Assembly (NCBI GenBank): GCA_016714795.1
Contig: JADKCA010000007.1
Span: 62,001-126,000 of the forward strand
Direction: 5' to 3'
Origin: Sphingomonadales bacterium
GTDB taxonomy: Bacteria; Pseudomonadota; Alphaproteobacteria; Sphingomonadales; Sphingomonadaceae
DNA length: 64,000 nucleotides
Below are positions 44,237-52,385 of this stretch, in pieces (within the stretch, counting starts at the first letter, position 1; each line of letters opens with the position of its first letter). The notes below the pieces were generated by a model. That model saw only the letters and a program-made list of their open reading frames with translations. It was not told where the DNA came from and ran no database searches. Both the position numbers and the translations under genes were made by a program.

Positions 44237-45843
44237 GCGCGGCGTATGACTATGTGATCGTCGGCGCAGGCACGGCGGGCTGCGTGGTGGCGAGCCGCCT
44301 CGCGGAAGGCGGTGCGCGCGTGCTGCTGCTCGAAGCGGGCGGGAGTGACCGGACGCTCTATATCCAGCTGCCCATCGGCTATGGCCGCACCTTCTTCGAC
44401 TCGCGCATCAATTGGATGTATGACACGGAAAGCGTGCCGGGGCTCGGCGGGCGCAGCAGCTATTGGCCGCGCGGCAAGGTGGTGGGCGGATCGGGCTCGA
44501 TCAATGCGATGGTGCATGTGCGCGGCCAGCCGCATGATTTTGATGATTGGCGCGCGGCCGGTAATGTGGGTTGGGGTTGGGACGATGTGTTGCCCTTCTT
44601 CATCAAGGCCGAGGACAGCGACATCGCCGAACTCGGCTGGCGCGGACAGGGTGGCCCGCAGCATGTGACCGACATTTCCGCCAAAGTGCACCCGCTCTGC
44701 CACCGCTTCATCGCGGCGGGCGCGGCGCTGGGCCTGCCCGCCTCCCCCGATTTCAACGGCAGTGCGGGCGAAGGGCTGGGGATTTTCCAGATCAACACGA
44801 AGCGCGGCAGGCGAGCCTCCACCGCCAACGCCTATCTCCGCCCTGCCATGCGAAAAGGTCGGATTGACCTGCAAACGCACGCGCAGGCGACGCGCATCTT
44901 GTTCGAGGGCAAGCGCGCGAGCGGCGTCGAGTATCGCCAGCACGGCAGGCTCAAAACCGCCAGCGCGCGCGCCGAAGTGATCCTGTGCGGTGGTGCGGTC
45001 AATTCGCCGCATCTGCTGATGCTGTCGGGCGTGGGCGATGCGGAACAGCTCGCCGCGCACGGCATAAAGCCTGTCCACCATCTACCCGGCGTCGGCGCGC
45101 ATTTGCAGGATCATCTCGCGGTCAGCTATTTCTATGGCAGCACTGTGCCCACGCTCAATCAGGAGCTGGGGCCACTGCTCGGCAAGGCGAAGGCCGCGCT
45201 CCATTATGCATGGAACCGGGGCGGGCCGCTGTCGATGAGTGTCAATCAGGCGGGTGGCTTTGTGCGCGGCACGCCGGAGGAAGCGCGGATCAACCTCCAG
45301 CTCTATTTCTCGCCGGTCAGCTACACGCAGACGCCGCTTTCCGAACGCCGCCTCGCCAATCCGGACCCTTTCCCCGCCTTCCTCATCTCGTTCAACGCCT
45401 GCCGCCCGACCAGCCGGGGCCATCTGACCCTCGCCAGCGCAGACCCGTTCGCCCCGCCCGCGATCCACCCCAATTATCTGAGCACCGCGCATGATCTGGC
45501 CGAAGCGCGGCAGGGGATCGCGCTGCTCAACCAGATCATCGCCGCCCAGCCGCTCTCCGACATCGTCACGGGCCGCCTTGTGCCGGGTGCCGACGTGCAA
45601 AGCGAAGCCGACTGGATCGAAGACTTTCGCGCGCGGGCGGACACCGTCTATCACCCGACCTCCACCTGCATGATGGGGCCGGACGCCGCGACGGCGGTGG
45701 TCGACGCGCGGCTGCGCGTGCACGGGGCTGAGGGCCTGCGCGTGATTGATGCCTCGGTGTTTCCGACGATCACCAGCGGCAACACCAACGCGCCGACGGT
45801 GATGGTGGCGGAAAAGGGGGCGGCGATGGTGGGGGAGGGGTGA
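44233..45843 (+). CDS. GMC-family FAD alcohol/choline dehydrogenase
   Basis: 536 residues. GMC FAD motif YVIVGAGTAGCVVASRLAEG, signature YWPRGKVVGGSGSINAMVHV, second signature GGAVNSPHLLMLSGVG and the C-terminal catalytic segment TVYHPTSTCMMGPD with TSGNTNAPTVMVAEK. It oxidises a primary alcohol to an aldehyde. GTG start fused to the preceding stop (GTGA). With the ALDH it would form an alcohol-aldehyde-acid route. It is clearly less BetA-like than the gene at 13361. Confidence 0.9.
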   Translation: MSAAYDYVIVGAGTAGCVVASRLAEGGARVLLLEAGGSDRTLYIQLPIGYGRTFFDSRINWMYDTESVPGLGGRSSYWPRGKVVGGSGSINAMVHVRGQPHDFDDWRAAGNVGWGWDDVLPFFIKAEDSDIAELGWRGQGGPQHVTDISAKVHPLCHRFIAAGAALGLPASPDFNGSAGEGLGIFQINTKRGRRASTANAYLRPAMRKGRIDLQTHAQATRILFEGKRASGVEYRQHGRLKTASARAEVILCGGAVNSPHLLMLSGVGDAEQLAAHGIKPVHHLPGVGAHLQDHLAVSYFYGSTVPTLNQELGPLLGKAKAALHYAWNRGGPLSMSVNQAGGFVRGTPEEARINLQLYFSPVSYTQTPLSERRLANPDPFPAFLISFNACRPTSRGHLTLASADPFAPPAIHPNYLSTAHDLAEARQGIALLNQIIAAQPLSDIVTGRLVPGADVQSEADWIEDFRARADTVYHPTSTCMMGPDAATAVVDARLRVHGAEGLRVIDASVFPTITSGNTNAPTVMVAEKGAAMVGEG

Positions 45844-45955
45844 GGGCGAAAGTGGGCTAAGGTGGGGGAGCGGAATGTCTGCTTTTTGCGTTGTTCCTGG
45901 GGTTTGCTGCCACTATAGGTAGAAGTGTATCAGATGATTCGGGAAAGATGGCGAC

Positions 45956-46396
45956 TTGAGCGGCAAGGTTCTGATAAGAGCGGTTCGCCCTTCAGATATT
46001 GAATGTCTTGCCAGGCTTAATGAACAACTTGGCTATGATTCTGATCCGACGCGAATGAAAGTGCATTTGAAACAGGTCGCGCAAGATCCGTTCCACCATC
46101 TCGTTGTTGCAGCTCATGAGGATGTTGTTGTGGGCTTCGCCCATTGCTTTGAGCGGCCATCCGTCGAAAAAGGGCTCGACCTGGTGGTCCAATCCTTGGT
46201 GGTCAATAGTGACCTTCGCCGCACAGGAATCGGTCGCACATTGATGGCCGAGGTTGAACGGCTCGCAGCTGAAAAGTCCTGTGAGCGGGTCGTACTCTCG
46301 TCGAGGATTGATCGGGCCGAGGCACATCAGTTTTATCAAAAACTTGGTTACGAGATCGTCGCGACGTCAGTTCTCTTGTTTAAAGCCGTCTGGTAA
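45956..46396 (+). CDS. GNAT-family N-acetyltransferase
   Basis: 146 residues. The GNAT core is VQSLVVNSDLRRTGIGRTLM (acetyl-CoA loop RRTGIG) and FYQKLGYEI near the end. The start is a TTG at 45956; an overlapping ATG at 45948 is in another frame and stops at once. Substrate unknown. Base composition is visibly lower in GC than the flanking catabolic genes, suggesting later acquisition. Confidence 0.8.
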   Translation: MSGKVLIRAVRPSDIECLARLNEQLGYDSDPTRMKVHLKQVAQDPFHHLVVAAHEDVVVGFAHCFERPSVEKGLDLVVQSLVVNSDLRRTGIGRTLMAEVERLAAEKSCERVVLSSRIDRAEAHQFYQKLGYEIVATSVLLFKAVW

Positions 46397-46494
46397 CATC
46401 TGATAGCCATTTTGCTACGTCGCCTTTCGAACGTCAGCGCTCTCCATCGGAACGACCGAGAACTTGTCGTTCGCCGTCCTAATATGCGGGCTAT

Positions 46495-46833
46495 TCAGTA
46501 GGACGGACCATCGACCATTTTGCGAGGCAGGTCGCGCCAAAAGTCGGGCTCGAACATCCTGAGATTGATGGCCATGCGCGCGTAGGTTGGATCGGTCACC
46601 GTCCAATGGGTCGTGCAGCCACAGTCCGGGCAGTGCCATGTGTCGAGCGAACGATCACCTTGCTGGTAAGCAACGCCCTCTCCCTCGACAGAGATCAAGT
46701 CCGGCGAGCAATAGTGCCACAATCCAGCGGTGCGCCGACAAATCGAGCAATTGCATTCACTGACTTCGGTTGGTTCGTCGCGTAGTGTCAGATGAATTCG
46801 CCCGCAGTGGCAGCTGCCGTGATGCTCGGTCAT
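46495..46833 (-). CDS. GFA-family zinc protein (glutathione-dependent formaldehyde-activating enzyme fold)
   Basis: 112 residues with the GFA cysteine pattern: GSCHCGRIHL, CNCSICRRTAGLWHY and WHCPDCGCTTHW, binding zinc. Some members condense glutathione with formaldehyde; many have unknown roles. A link to formaldehyde leaking from demethylations nearby is tempting, but the gene sits alone and the fold is widespread. Confidence 0.82.
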   Translation of the reverse strand: MTEHHGSCHCGRIHLTLRDEPTEVSECNCSICRRTAGLWHYCSPDLISVEGEGVAYQQGDRSLDTWHCPDCGCTTHWTVTDPTYARMAINLRMFEPDFWRDLPRKMVDGPSY

Positions 46834-46940
46834 TGTCGCTTCCTTCCCCTCAAGTCGTTATGAACGTCCGCTTTTATCAATCTGCCAAGTCCAACGCAAA
46901 GTCCGAAAACTTGTCGTAATGGGCCACCCCCACCCCCGCC

Positions 46941-46961
46941 GCCCCGTGCTTGACACAGGGC
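46941..46961. repeat. Left inverted palindromic repeat of the GIY-YIG gene
   Basis: GCCCCGTGCTTGACACAGGGC is itself an imperfect palindrome. Its reverse complement matches the element at 47318-47338 in 20 of 21 bases. It lies 39 bases before the nuclease start. Confidence 0.75.
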
Positions 46962-47000
46962 TTGGCTTCCCTTGGGGCGCGCCATCAGACATAACAGGCT

Positions 47001-47318
47001 ATGGCAAAGGGCGGCTGGGTTTACATCATGGCGAACCGCTATCGCGGCGGGACTTATGTTGGCGTGACATCCGACCTTTTGCGGCGCGTTGGCCAGCACA
47101 AGGATGGGCAAGGCTCAATCCATGTCGCCGATTTCGGGAAGACGCGGCTTGTTTATGTCGAGCGGCATGAGGATATTGCTCACGCCATTGCCCGCGAGAA
47201 GCTCGTCAAGAAATGGCGGCGAGAATGGAAGTTTGCGCTGATTGAAGCGGACAATCCGGACTGGTGCGATTTGTGGGACGTTTGGTTTTCGGGGGGAGGC
47301 GCGGAAGGTTTAGCCTAG
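47001..47318 (+). CDS. Stand-alone GIY-YIG nuclease-domain protein
   Basis: 105 residues of the small GIY-YIG type: VYIMANRYRGGTYVGVTSDL (the GIY and YIG elements appear as VYI and YVG), RRVGQHKDG, RLVYVERHEDIAHAIAREK with the candidate catalytic Glu, and KKWRREWKFALIEADNPDW. Function of these single-domain proteins is not settled; they are single-strand cutting candidates. The stop TAG shares its last base with an inverted repeat, and a near-identical inverted copy lies upstream, so the gene is framed by repeats. Confidence 0.85.
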   Translation: MAKGGWVYIMANRYRGGTYVGVTSDLLRRVGQHKDGQGSIHVADFGKTRLVYVERHEDIAHAIAREKLVKKWRREWKFALIEADNPDWCDLWDVWFSGGGAEGLA

Positions 47319-47338
47319 CCCCGTGTCAAGCACGGGGC
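47318..47338. repeat. Right inverted palindromic repeat of the GIY-YIG gene
   Basis: GCCCCGTGTCAAGCACGGGGC begins at the last base of the nuclease stop codon. It is a near-perfect palindrome and an inverted copy of 46941-46961; similarity extends into the flanks on both sides. Confidence 0.75.
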
Positions 47339-47356
47339 GACGGGCGGGGTAAAGTC

Positions 47357-48673
47357 TCACCTCCCCCCACCCAGCCGATCCGCCAGCGCCTGAAACATCG
47401 GCATGGTGATATGATCCATCCCCACCGTCGATCCCACCGGGCCGGAGTTGAAGCGCACGATCACCATTTCCGCTTTGGGGTCGATATAGATCGCCTGGCC
47501 GTACATGCCGATGCCCATGAACGCGCCGTTGGCGTTGTGGGTGTGCCACCATTGGCTTTTGTAGCTCCAGCCGCGCCGGGTGTTGTAATCCCAGATCGCG
47601 CGGGCGAAATCCTGTTTGTTGCCGCCTTGCCTGATTTTGGCGATCACGGGTGCGGGGACGATCTGCTGGCCGCCCCAGCGTCCGCCCCGGCGGATCATTT
47701 CGCCAAAGCGGGCGAGGTCGCGCGCGGTGGCGCTCATGCCGCCGGTGGATCGGGAGGCCCCTGCCTCATCCAGCGTGATGTTGGCATCATTCTCCGCGCC
47801 AAGGCGGGCCCATATGCGTTCTTCCAGCACCTTTTCGGCGGGCTTGCCGCTCACCCGCGCGATGATGAAGCCCAGCACTTCGGTATCGACCGACTGGTAA
47901 TCGAAGCGCTCGCCATGCGGCGCGACCTTTTTCACCGTTTTGAGCAACTCGAACGTGTTGGCTGGCCCCGCATAATCCTTTGGGCGCGGATAGCCGCCCG
48001 AGGCGAGCATGAACTTGGCCATCTGCGCGTCGGCGTCCGCTGCATCCTCGTTGTAATCGAGGCTGGTCGTCATATCGAGCAGCTGGCGCACTGCGGCATC
48101 GCCAAAGCCGCTTTGCGCGAGCTCGGGCAGATACTGCGCGACGGTTTTGGCCTCATCAATCGCCCCTTCGGCAATCATCATCTCCGTCAGCGTGCCGTAA
48201 AAGGATTTGGTGAGTGAAAAGCCGATATGCGGCTGATCGGCATTCATCACGCCATTATAGCGCTCGAACACGATCTTGCCGCGATGGAGCACGACGATGG
48301 CGTCACCATAGGTCGCATCGAATGTCTCCACCCAATTGCGCGGCTTGGTCTCGCCATCAGGCGTGAAGCTGAGCGTCGCCAAGTCAGCCCGCAGCGCGCG
48401 GGGCAGCGGAACGACCGGCCCCTTCCCTCGCCCTATGCGCGCGGTGGGGAAGAGTTCGCGATAGTGCGCGAAGGACCAGCGGTTCTTAGGGAAGTGCAGG
48501 AAGCTGCCATCGGAAAACCTGATCTGCTTTTCCGGCGGCGGCGTGCCCTGCATCCAGCCGAGCTTGACCGGATCAGTCTCCGCAGCGCTGGCCGGGGCTT
48601 GCTGCGCCGTGACGGGGGAAGCCGACACAAGGCTCAGCGCCAGCACCCATGCGGCTATCGGCTTCATCCCCAT
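47357..48673 (-). CDS. Serine hydrolase (class C beta-lactamase / penicillin-binding fold), exported
   Basis: 438 residues. Signal peptide KPIAAWVLALSLVSASPVTA. The catalytic SxxK is in IGFSLTKSFYGTLT, the Tyr motif is in RFDYQSVDTEVLG, and the C-terminal part has GWSYKSQWWHTHN. Family members act as esterases, amidases or beta-lactamases. The start at 48673 is preferred because GGGAG lies about 8 bases upstream; an ATG at 48733 lies inside the preceding gene. Substrate unknown. Confidence 0.87.
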   Translation of the reverse strand: MGMKPIAAWVLALSLVSASPVTAQQAPASAAETDPVKLGWMQGTPPPEKQIRFSDGSFLHFPKNRWSFAHYRELFPTARIGRGKGPVVPLPRALRADLATLSFTPDGETKPRNWVETFDATYGDAIVVLHRGKIVFERYNGVMNADQPHIGFSLTKSFYGTLTEMMIAEGAIDEAKTVAQYLPELAQSGFGDAAVRQLLDMTTSLDYNEDAADADAQMAKFMLASGGYPRPKDYAGPANTFELLKTVKKVAPHGERFDYQSVDTEVLGFIIARVSGKPAEKVLEERIWARLGAENDANITLDEAGASRSTGGMSATARDLARFGEMIRRGGRWGGQQIVPAPVIAKIRQGGNKQDFARAIWDYNTRRGWSYKSQWWHTHNANGAFMGIGMYGQAIYIDPKAEMVIVRFNSGPVGSTVGMDHITMPMFQALADRLGGGR

Positions 48674-48686
48674 CCCGTAAACTCCC

Positions 48687-49640
48687 TTATGTGCGCGGCA
48701 CGACTTCATAGCCCGGCTCTTCAGGCTCATCATCCACCATATCGGCAGGAAAGCCAGTGCCTAAAACCTTCAGGCCCAACGGCTCTTCAAAGCGGCGGAT
48801 GATGTTGGGCGAAAACTCGCGGTCGCCGTACTGCGCGCGCGCTTCCTTGAAGAGGCGGACGATCAGCGGGGAGAGTTCCACTGGCACGCCATGTTCCTGC
48901 GCGATATCGTCGAACAGGCCGATATCCTTGCTGACCAGATCCATGGTGAAGTTGATGTCGCGGCTGCCATTCAGGATCACCTGACTTTCGGTTTCGTGGA
49001 CGAAGCTGTTGCCGGAAGAGATGCGGATCGCTTCATAGGTGGTGTTCATGTCCAGCCCCGCCGCCTTGCAGGTGGTGAGCGCTTCGGCGAGCGCGACCAG
49101 ATGCACGGTGCAGAGATAGTTGGTCATCACTTTCAATTGCGACGCGGTGCCGAGCGCGCCGGTGTGGAGCAGGCGGCGGCCCATCGATTTGAGCAGGGGC
49201 AACACGCGATCAAACCCTTCGCGCGGGCCACCGGCGAAGATCGAGATGTTGCCGGTATCCGCACGGTGGCATCCGCCCGACACGGGGCATTCCATGAAGA
49301 GCGCGCCCTTGGCTTCGACGAGCGCGCCGAGGCGGATCACTTCCTCATAATCGGTGGTGCTCATTTCCATCCACACCTGACCGGGGCGCATCACAGCCAA
49401 GAACCCGTCTGCGCCTTCGGCCACGGCGGCGCTGGCCGCAGGGGAAGGCAGGCAGGTGATGATGACATCGCACGCCTCGCCCAGTTGGCGAGGGCTTTCC
49501 GAAGCGCTTGCGCCGCGCGCGGTGAATTCCGCCATCAGCCCGGCATCCAGATCGCGCACCATCACGTCATGGCCGTTGCGGATCAGGCTGCCCGCCAGCT
49601 TGCCGCCGACATTGCCGAGGCCGATAAAACCGATTTTCAT
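48687..49640 (-). CDS. 3-hydroxyisobutyrate dehydrogenase-family NAD(P) oxidoreductase
   Basis: 317 residues. N-terminal NAD motif IGFIGLGNVGGKLAGSLIRNG, the substrate loop CPVSGGCHRADTGNISIF, the catalytic Lys region LKVMTNYLCTVHLVALAEAL, and the late KDIGLFDDIAQEHGVPVE. The family oxidises beta-hydroxyacids. It follows the SDR by 12 bases, and the pair is divergent from the dioxygenase-aldolase operon, suggesting one pathway. Confidence 0.87.
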   Translation of the reverse strand: MKIGFIGLGNVGGKLAGSLIRNGHDVMVRDLDAGLMAEFTARGASASESPRQLGEACDVIITCLPSPAASAAVAEGADGFLAVMRPGQVWMEMSTTDYEEVIRLGALVEAKGALFMECPVSGGCHRADTGNISIFAGGPREGFDRVLPLLKSMGRRLLHTGALGTASQLKVMTNYLCTVHLVALAEALTTCKAAGLDMNTTYEAIRISSGNSFVHETESQVILNGSRDINFTMDLVSKDIGLFDDIAQEHGVPVELSPLIVRLFKEARAQYGDREFSPNIIRRFEEPLGLKVLGTGFPADMVDDEPEEPGYEVVPRT

Positions 49641-49652
49641 AGTGCCCTCCGT

Positions 49653-50420
49653 TTAGCTGCGCGTTTTGATCCGCAGCGAATCCCAGCTGTTATCGCCGCT
49701 CCACCCGCCATCCACGGGCAGCGCGACGCCGTTTACAAAGCCGCCATCACGCGCGAGGAACAGGATCGCGGCGGCGACATCCTCGGGCTTGGCAAAGCGC
49801 GCCATCGGCACGCGGTTGACGATATCGTCGTCCGTATAAGCGCCCGAACCCATGTCCTTCGCGTCCATCTCGGTCTTGATCCAGCCGGGGCAGACGGCGT
49901 TGACGCGCACCCCGCGCCCACCCCATTCCGCCGCCAGCGTGCGCGTGAGACCAACAAGGCCGTGCTTGGACGTGTTGTAAGCCGCGCGGTGGATCACGCC
50001 GCCGATCCCGGCGACCGAGGCGACGTTGACGATGCTGCCTGTGCATTTGCTCAGCATCTGCTTGCCGAACGCGCGGCACAGCAGGAACGGCCCTTGCAGG
50101 TTGATCGCCATCATCCGCTGCCACTGATCGAGCGTCGTTTCTTCTGCCGGTCCGATCATGCTGATGCCCGCATTGTTGACGAGCACGTTCGCGCCGCCAT
50201 TCTCGCGCGCGACCATAGCGGCCAGCTCTTCCACAAAGGCTTCGGAAGAGACATCACCCGACAGGCCGGAGGCGCTGAACCCCTCCCCTTTGATCGCCGC
50301 GACGGCAGCGTCCACAGGCTGAATATCGGTGAGGACAACATGATAGCCCGCACCCGCCATAAGGCGCGCGGTGACCAGCCCCAAACCCTGTGCTGCTCCG
50401 GTGATGACGGCTGTGTTCAT
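49653..50420 (-). CDS. Short-chain dehydrogenase/reductase
   Basis: 255-residue classical SDR: cofactor motif VITGAAQGLGLVTARLM, NNAGIS, catalytic Ser/Tyr/Lys in NVASVAGIGG and AAYNTSKHGLVGL, and VNAVCPGWIKTEM. The ribosome-binding site AGGAGG precedes the ATG. It oxidises or reduces a hydroxyl/keto group of an unknown substrate, likely related to the divergent gamma-butyrobetaine hydroxylase-like operon. Confidence 0.9.
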   Translation of the reverse strand: MNTAVITGAAQGLGLVTARLMAGAGYHVVLTDIQPVDAAVAAIKGEGFSASGLSGDVSSEAFVEELAAMVARENGGANVLVNNAGISMIGPAEETTLDQWQRMMAINLQGPFLLCRAFGKQMLSKCTGSIVNVASVAGIGGVIHRAAYNTSKHGLVGLTRTLAAEWGGRGVRVNAVCPGWIKTEMDAKDMGSGAYTDDDIVNRVPMARFAKPEDVAAAILFLARDGGFVNGVALPVDGGWSGDNSWDSLRIKTRS

Positions 50421-50562
50421 GCGTGTCCTCCTGCCTGCTGCATTTCCATTTTGATGCGGTTATCTCAACCATTAGTGTTTGTAATTGCGGTCAAGGGCCT
50501 GACTGCGTCGCCGCGAAACCGCTAAGGGATGCAGCACAAAACTGGAAGAGGAACGGGCATCT
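50421..50562. promoter_or_regulatory. Divergent promoter region, SDR operon / dioxygenase operon
   Basis: 142 bases between oppositely oriented genes. AGGAGG belongs to the SDR start; AGAGGAAC precedes the GTG of the dioxygenase. The AT-richer stretch at 50461-50487 is the likely core promoter region. No operator could be named. Confidence 0.45.
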
Positions 50563-51681
50563 GTGAGCAGCAACGTGATCAGTTTGGGGGAGAAAGGGCT
50601 GGAACTGCCGCTGGGCGCGCTTGGCCCGCGCTACATCAATTATCACTGGCTGCGTGATAATTGCAGCACCTCGTTCGATCCAGCCACGCGCGAACGCGTG
50701 TTTGACATTTTCCACCTGTCCCAACCGCCCCGCCCGCGCAGTGCCAGCCTTGTCGATGGCGCGCTTGAAGTGGCGTGGGAGGGGGAGAACCATATTTCCC
50801 GCTATGATCTGGGCTGGCTGGAAGGCGCGCTCTCCGGGCCGCGTCCTGATCCTGCCGATCTGCCGCGCGGCGCCTGGTATGCCGATCATTATGCCGACAT
50901 CCACCGTGTGCCCTTTGCCGCGCTGCAAAGCGACAAGTCGGCGGTCGCGGGGTGGCTCAAGGCGATGCTGGTGGAAGGGGTCGCGTTCGTGACCGAGATG
51001 CCCGACAGCGACGCGGCGCTGACCGAACTGGTCCACCACATCGGCCTCGTCCGCCCGACCTTCTTCGGCGAGTATTTCGATGTGCGCACGCATATCGAGC
51101 CCTCCAATCTCGCCTACACCGCCAACGCGCTTGAGCTGCATACCGATACGCCCGCCGAGGAAATGGCACCCGGCCTGCAATTTCTGCACTGCCGCGCCAA
51201 TTCGGTCGCGGGCGGCGATAATCTCTTCCTGGACGGCGTGGCAGTGGCGGAGGATTTCCGCACGGAATCGCCCGAGCAATTCCGCATCCTGTCCGAGACG
51301 CGCATCCCCTTCTATTGCGAGCATGACAGCTACGACATGCGCTCGCGCCAACGCGTGATCGAGCTTGATGAACATGGTGCTGTATCTGGCGTGACGATTA
51401 GTCAGCATATGGCCGATGTGTTCGATCTGCCGCAGCAGGAACTGGACGCTTTCTACCCCGCCTTCATCGCCTTTGGCCGCAAGCTGCAAGACGCCAAATA
51501 TATGATGCGCTTCAACATACAGGCGGGCGAGTGCATCGTGTTTGACAATCACCGCATCGTGCATGGCCGCGATGCCTATTCGGCGACCAGTGGGGATCGC
51601 TATCTGCGCGGCTGCTATGCGGATCGCGGCGAGTTGCGCAGTGCGTACCGCATCCTCTCCGGCGAAGGCCGCTTCAAATGA
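50563..51681 (+). CDS. Gamma-butyrobetaine hydroxylase-like 2-oxoglutarate/Fe(II) dioxygenase
   Basis: 372 residues. An N-terminal DUF971-like zinc domain (INYHWLRDNCSTSFDPATRE) precedes a TauD/BBOX double-stranded beta-helix. Iron ligands appear as His-x-Asp in LELHTDTPAEE and the distal His in FDNHRIVHGRDAY; the region LQFLHCRANSVAGGDN is typical. BBOX hydroxylates gamma-butyrobetaine to carnitine; related members hydroxylate trimethyllysine or other betaines. The GTG start has AGAGGAAC upstream. It leads an operon with a class II aldolase, so the hydroxylated product may be cleaved next. Confidence 0.87.
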   Translation: MSSNVISLGEKGLELPLGALGPRYINYHWLRDNCSTSFDPATRERVFDIFHLSQPPRPRSASLVDGALEVAWEGENHISRYDLGWLEGALSGPRPDPADLPRGAWYADHYADIHRVPFAALQSDKSAVAGWLKAMLVEGVAFVTEMPDSDAALTELVHHIGLVRPTFFGEYFDVRTHIEPSNLAYTANALELHTDTPAEEMAPGLQFLHCRANSVAGGDNLFLDGVAVAEDFRTESPEQFRILSETRIPFYCEHDSYDMRSRQRVIELDEHGAVSGVTISQHMADVFDLPQQELDAFYPAFIAFGRKLQDAKYMMRFNIQAGECIVFDNHRIVHGRDAYSATSGDRYLRGCYADRGELRSAYRILSGEGRFK

Positions 51682-52385
51682 CGCGCGAGGCGGAACTGCG
51701 CGAGGATCTGGCGGCAGCCTTCCGGCTGGCGGCAAAGCTCGGCTGGCATGAATCGGTCGGCAATCATTTCAGCGCGGCGGTGTCTGACGATGGCCGCCAT
51801 TTTCTGCTCAACCGCAAATGGCAGCATTTTGCGACGATCCAGCCCGATGATCTGCTGTTGCTCGACGCCGAGGATGCGAGTGTGATGGACGGACCCGATG
51901 CGCCTGACGCGTCGGCGTGGACGATCCACGGCACCATCCACCGGCTCGCTCCCGCCGCGCGCGTCGTACTGCACGGGCACCCGGTGCATTCCACTGCACT
52001 CGCCATGCTGGCTGACCCGGTGATGAAGCCGCTCGACAACAACACCGCGCGTTTCTTCAACCGCGTCGCTTTTGATCGCGGCTTTGGCGGGATTGCGGAT
52101 GAGGCCGAAGAAGGCCTGCGGCTGGTCCGCTCGCTCGGCAACCATAAGGTGATGCTGATGGGCAATCACGGCTTGCTCTGCACTGGCAACAGCGTCGCCG
52201 AAGCCTTTGAAGATATGTATTATTTTGAGCGTGCTGCGCAAACCTTGCTGCTCGCTTATGCCAGTGGTCAGCCGCTTGCCGTGCTGTCTGACGAGATTGC
52301 GGAAAAGACCGCTTTAGGCTGGGAGCCTTATCGCGGCATGGCGGACGCGCATTTCGCTTATCTCAAATCCACGCTCCGTGACTGA
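51678..52385 (+). CDS. Class II aldolase/adducin family protein
   Basis: 235 residues: GWHESVGNHFSAAVSDDG, VVLHGHPVHSTALAML with zinc-binding His pair, and KVMLMGNHGLLCTGNSVAEAF with the third His. The fold covers fuculose-phosphate aldolase-like lyases and decarboxylases. The ATG overlaps the dioxygenase stop (ATGA). Here it might cleave a hydroxylated betaine, but the substrate is unproven. Confidence 0.87.
   Translation: MTREAELREDLAAAFRLAAKLGWHESVGNHFSAAVSDDGRHFLLNRKWQHFATIQPDDLLLLDAEDASVMDGPDAPDASAWTIHGTIHRLAPAARVVLHGHPVHSTALAMLADPVMKPLDNNTARFFNRVAFDRGFGGIADEAEEGLRLVRSLGNHKVMLMGNHGLLCTGNSVAEAFEDMYYFERAAQTLLLAYASGQPLAVLSDEIAEKTALGWEPYRGMADAHFAYLKSTLRD

Noticed and set aside
46830..47111. 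Minus-strand 93-codon frame
   Set aside because: Antisense to the GIY-YIG gene and the repeat, low-complexity glycine run, no family resemblance.
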